Assembly (NCBI GenBank): GCA_963835085.1
Contig: CAWIED010000002.1
Location: forward strand, 62,001 to 126,000
Reading direction: 5' to 3'
DNA from: JBDIAG01 sp963835085
Lineage (GTDB): Bacteria; Actinomycetota; Actinomycetes; Actinomycetales; CAWJMD01
Length of the DNA: 64,000 bases
Shown: positions 63,942 to 64,000 of the stretch, piece after piece
Layout: the number at the start of each line of letters is the position of its first letter
Position numbering within the stretch: position 1 is the stretch's first letter
The notes under the pieces: generated by a model
The model's input: the letters and a program-made list of their open reading frames with translations, nothing else
What the model was told of the DNA's origin: nothing
The model's database searches: none
Program-made: the position numbers and the translations under genes

Positions 63942-64000
63942 TTAGGCGTCGGGGTAGCCCTGCGGGTTGTTGGAGCGCCACCGCCACTCATCGGCACACA
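63942..64000 (-). CDS. GalE-like NAD-dependent epimerase, last codons (partial)
   Basis: Only the final ~19 codons are within the window, ending TAA at 63942. They read CADEWRWRSNNPQGYPDA, like the C-terminus of UDP-glucose 4-epimerase. The identification is tentative because of length. Confidence 0.6.
   Translation of the reverse strand, partial: CADEWRWRSNNPQGYPDA

Overview
This is the replication-origin region of a high-GC actinomycete (Actinomycetota) chromosome. The order gyrA-gyrB-DUF721-recF-gnd-dnaN-oriC-dnaA-rpmH-rnpA-yidD-yidC-jag-rsmG-parA-parB is the standard actinobacterial origin layout. So are the fhaA-fhaB-pstP-rodA-pbpA-pknA-pknB cluster, crgA, DLW-39 between tRNA-Ile and tRNA-Ala, and the murJ/DUF6049/cca group. 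The genus cannot be told from the sequence alone.

Layout. 1-1.7 kb: the tail of a LacI-type regulator, an unrecognised protein and a DinB-like protein. 2.0-11.1 kb: a tightly overlapping operon for cell-envelope growth and Ser/Thr phospho-signalling. 11.3-11.9 kb: a VapBC toxin-antitoxin pair. 12.2-15.7 kb: pabA/trpG-like amidotransferase, crgA, a rhomboid-fold protein that lacks its catalytic residues, a cyclophilin and a DUF5324-like protein. 15.8-20.4 kb: accessory genes (two regulators, a DHA2 drug exporter, RidA, a two-domain VOC dioxygenase). 20.5-25.6 kb: a decayed mobile region that stops beside tRNA-Ala; it holds a truncated antitoxin, a frameshifted HTH gene, a complete IS21-type element, the tail of a conjugation ATPase with a nonsense codon, an AhpD-like pair and a broken SRPBCC gene. 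25.6-36.5 kb: tRNA-Ala, DLW-39, tRNA-Ile, DUF3566, gyrA, gyrB, a small virulence-factor-family protein, DUF721, recF, gnd and dnaN, all on the minus strand. 36.5-37.2 kb: oriC. 37.2-47.2 kb: dnaA, then on the plus strand rpmH to parB. 47.5-64 kb: GNAT, two Nudix genes, a secreted RCC1-repeat protein, trxA, glpX, trxB, a pseudokinase, murJ, DUF6049, cca and the last codons of a galE-like gene.

How it works together. DnaA, DnaN, RecF, GyrAB, DUF721 and oriC start and support replication. ParA, ParB and five parS sites segregate the origin. FhaA, FhaB, PstP, PknA, PknB, RodA, PbpA, CrgA, MurJ, the pseudokinase and DUF6049 form the peptidoglycan and septation control set. Genes read away from oriC over the core, as expected for leading-strand genes; the kinase operon and the trx-murJ block run against it.

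The most notable points are: four parS sites embedded in frame (each read as VSRET) in a roughly 430-residue N-terminal extension of ParA, plus a fifth just before rsmG; an apparent single-base frameshift in rsmG; two unrelated families of dispersed hairpin repeats; an 18-bp perfect inverted repeat inside the DUF721 gene; DnaA-box groups outside oriC; and a catalytically dead rhomboid. I did not find CRISPR arrays, rRNA genes or a recognisable defence system.
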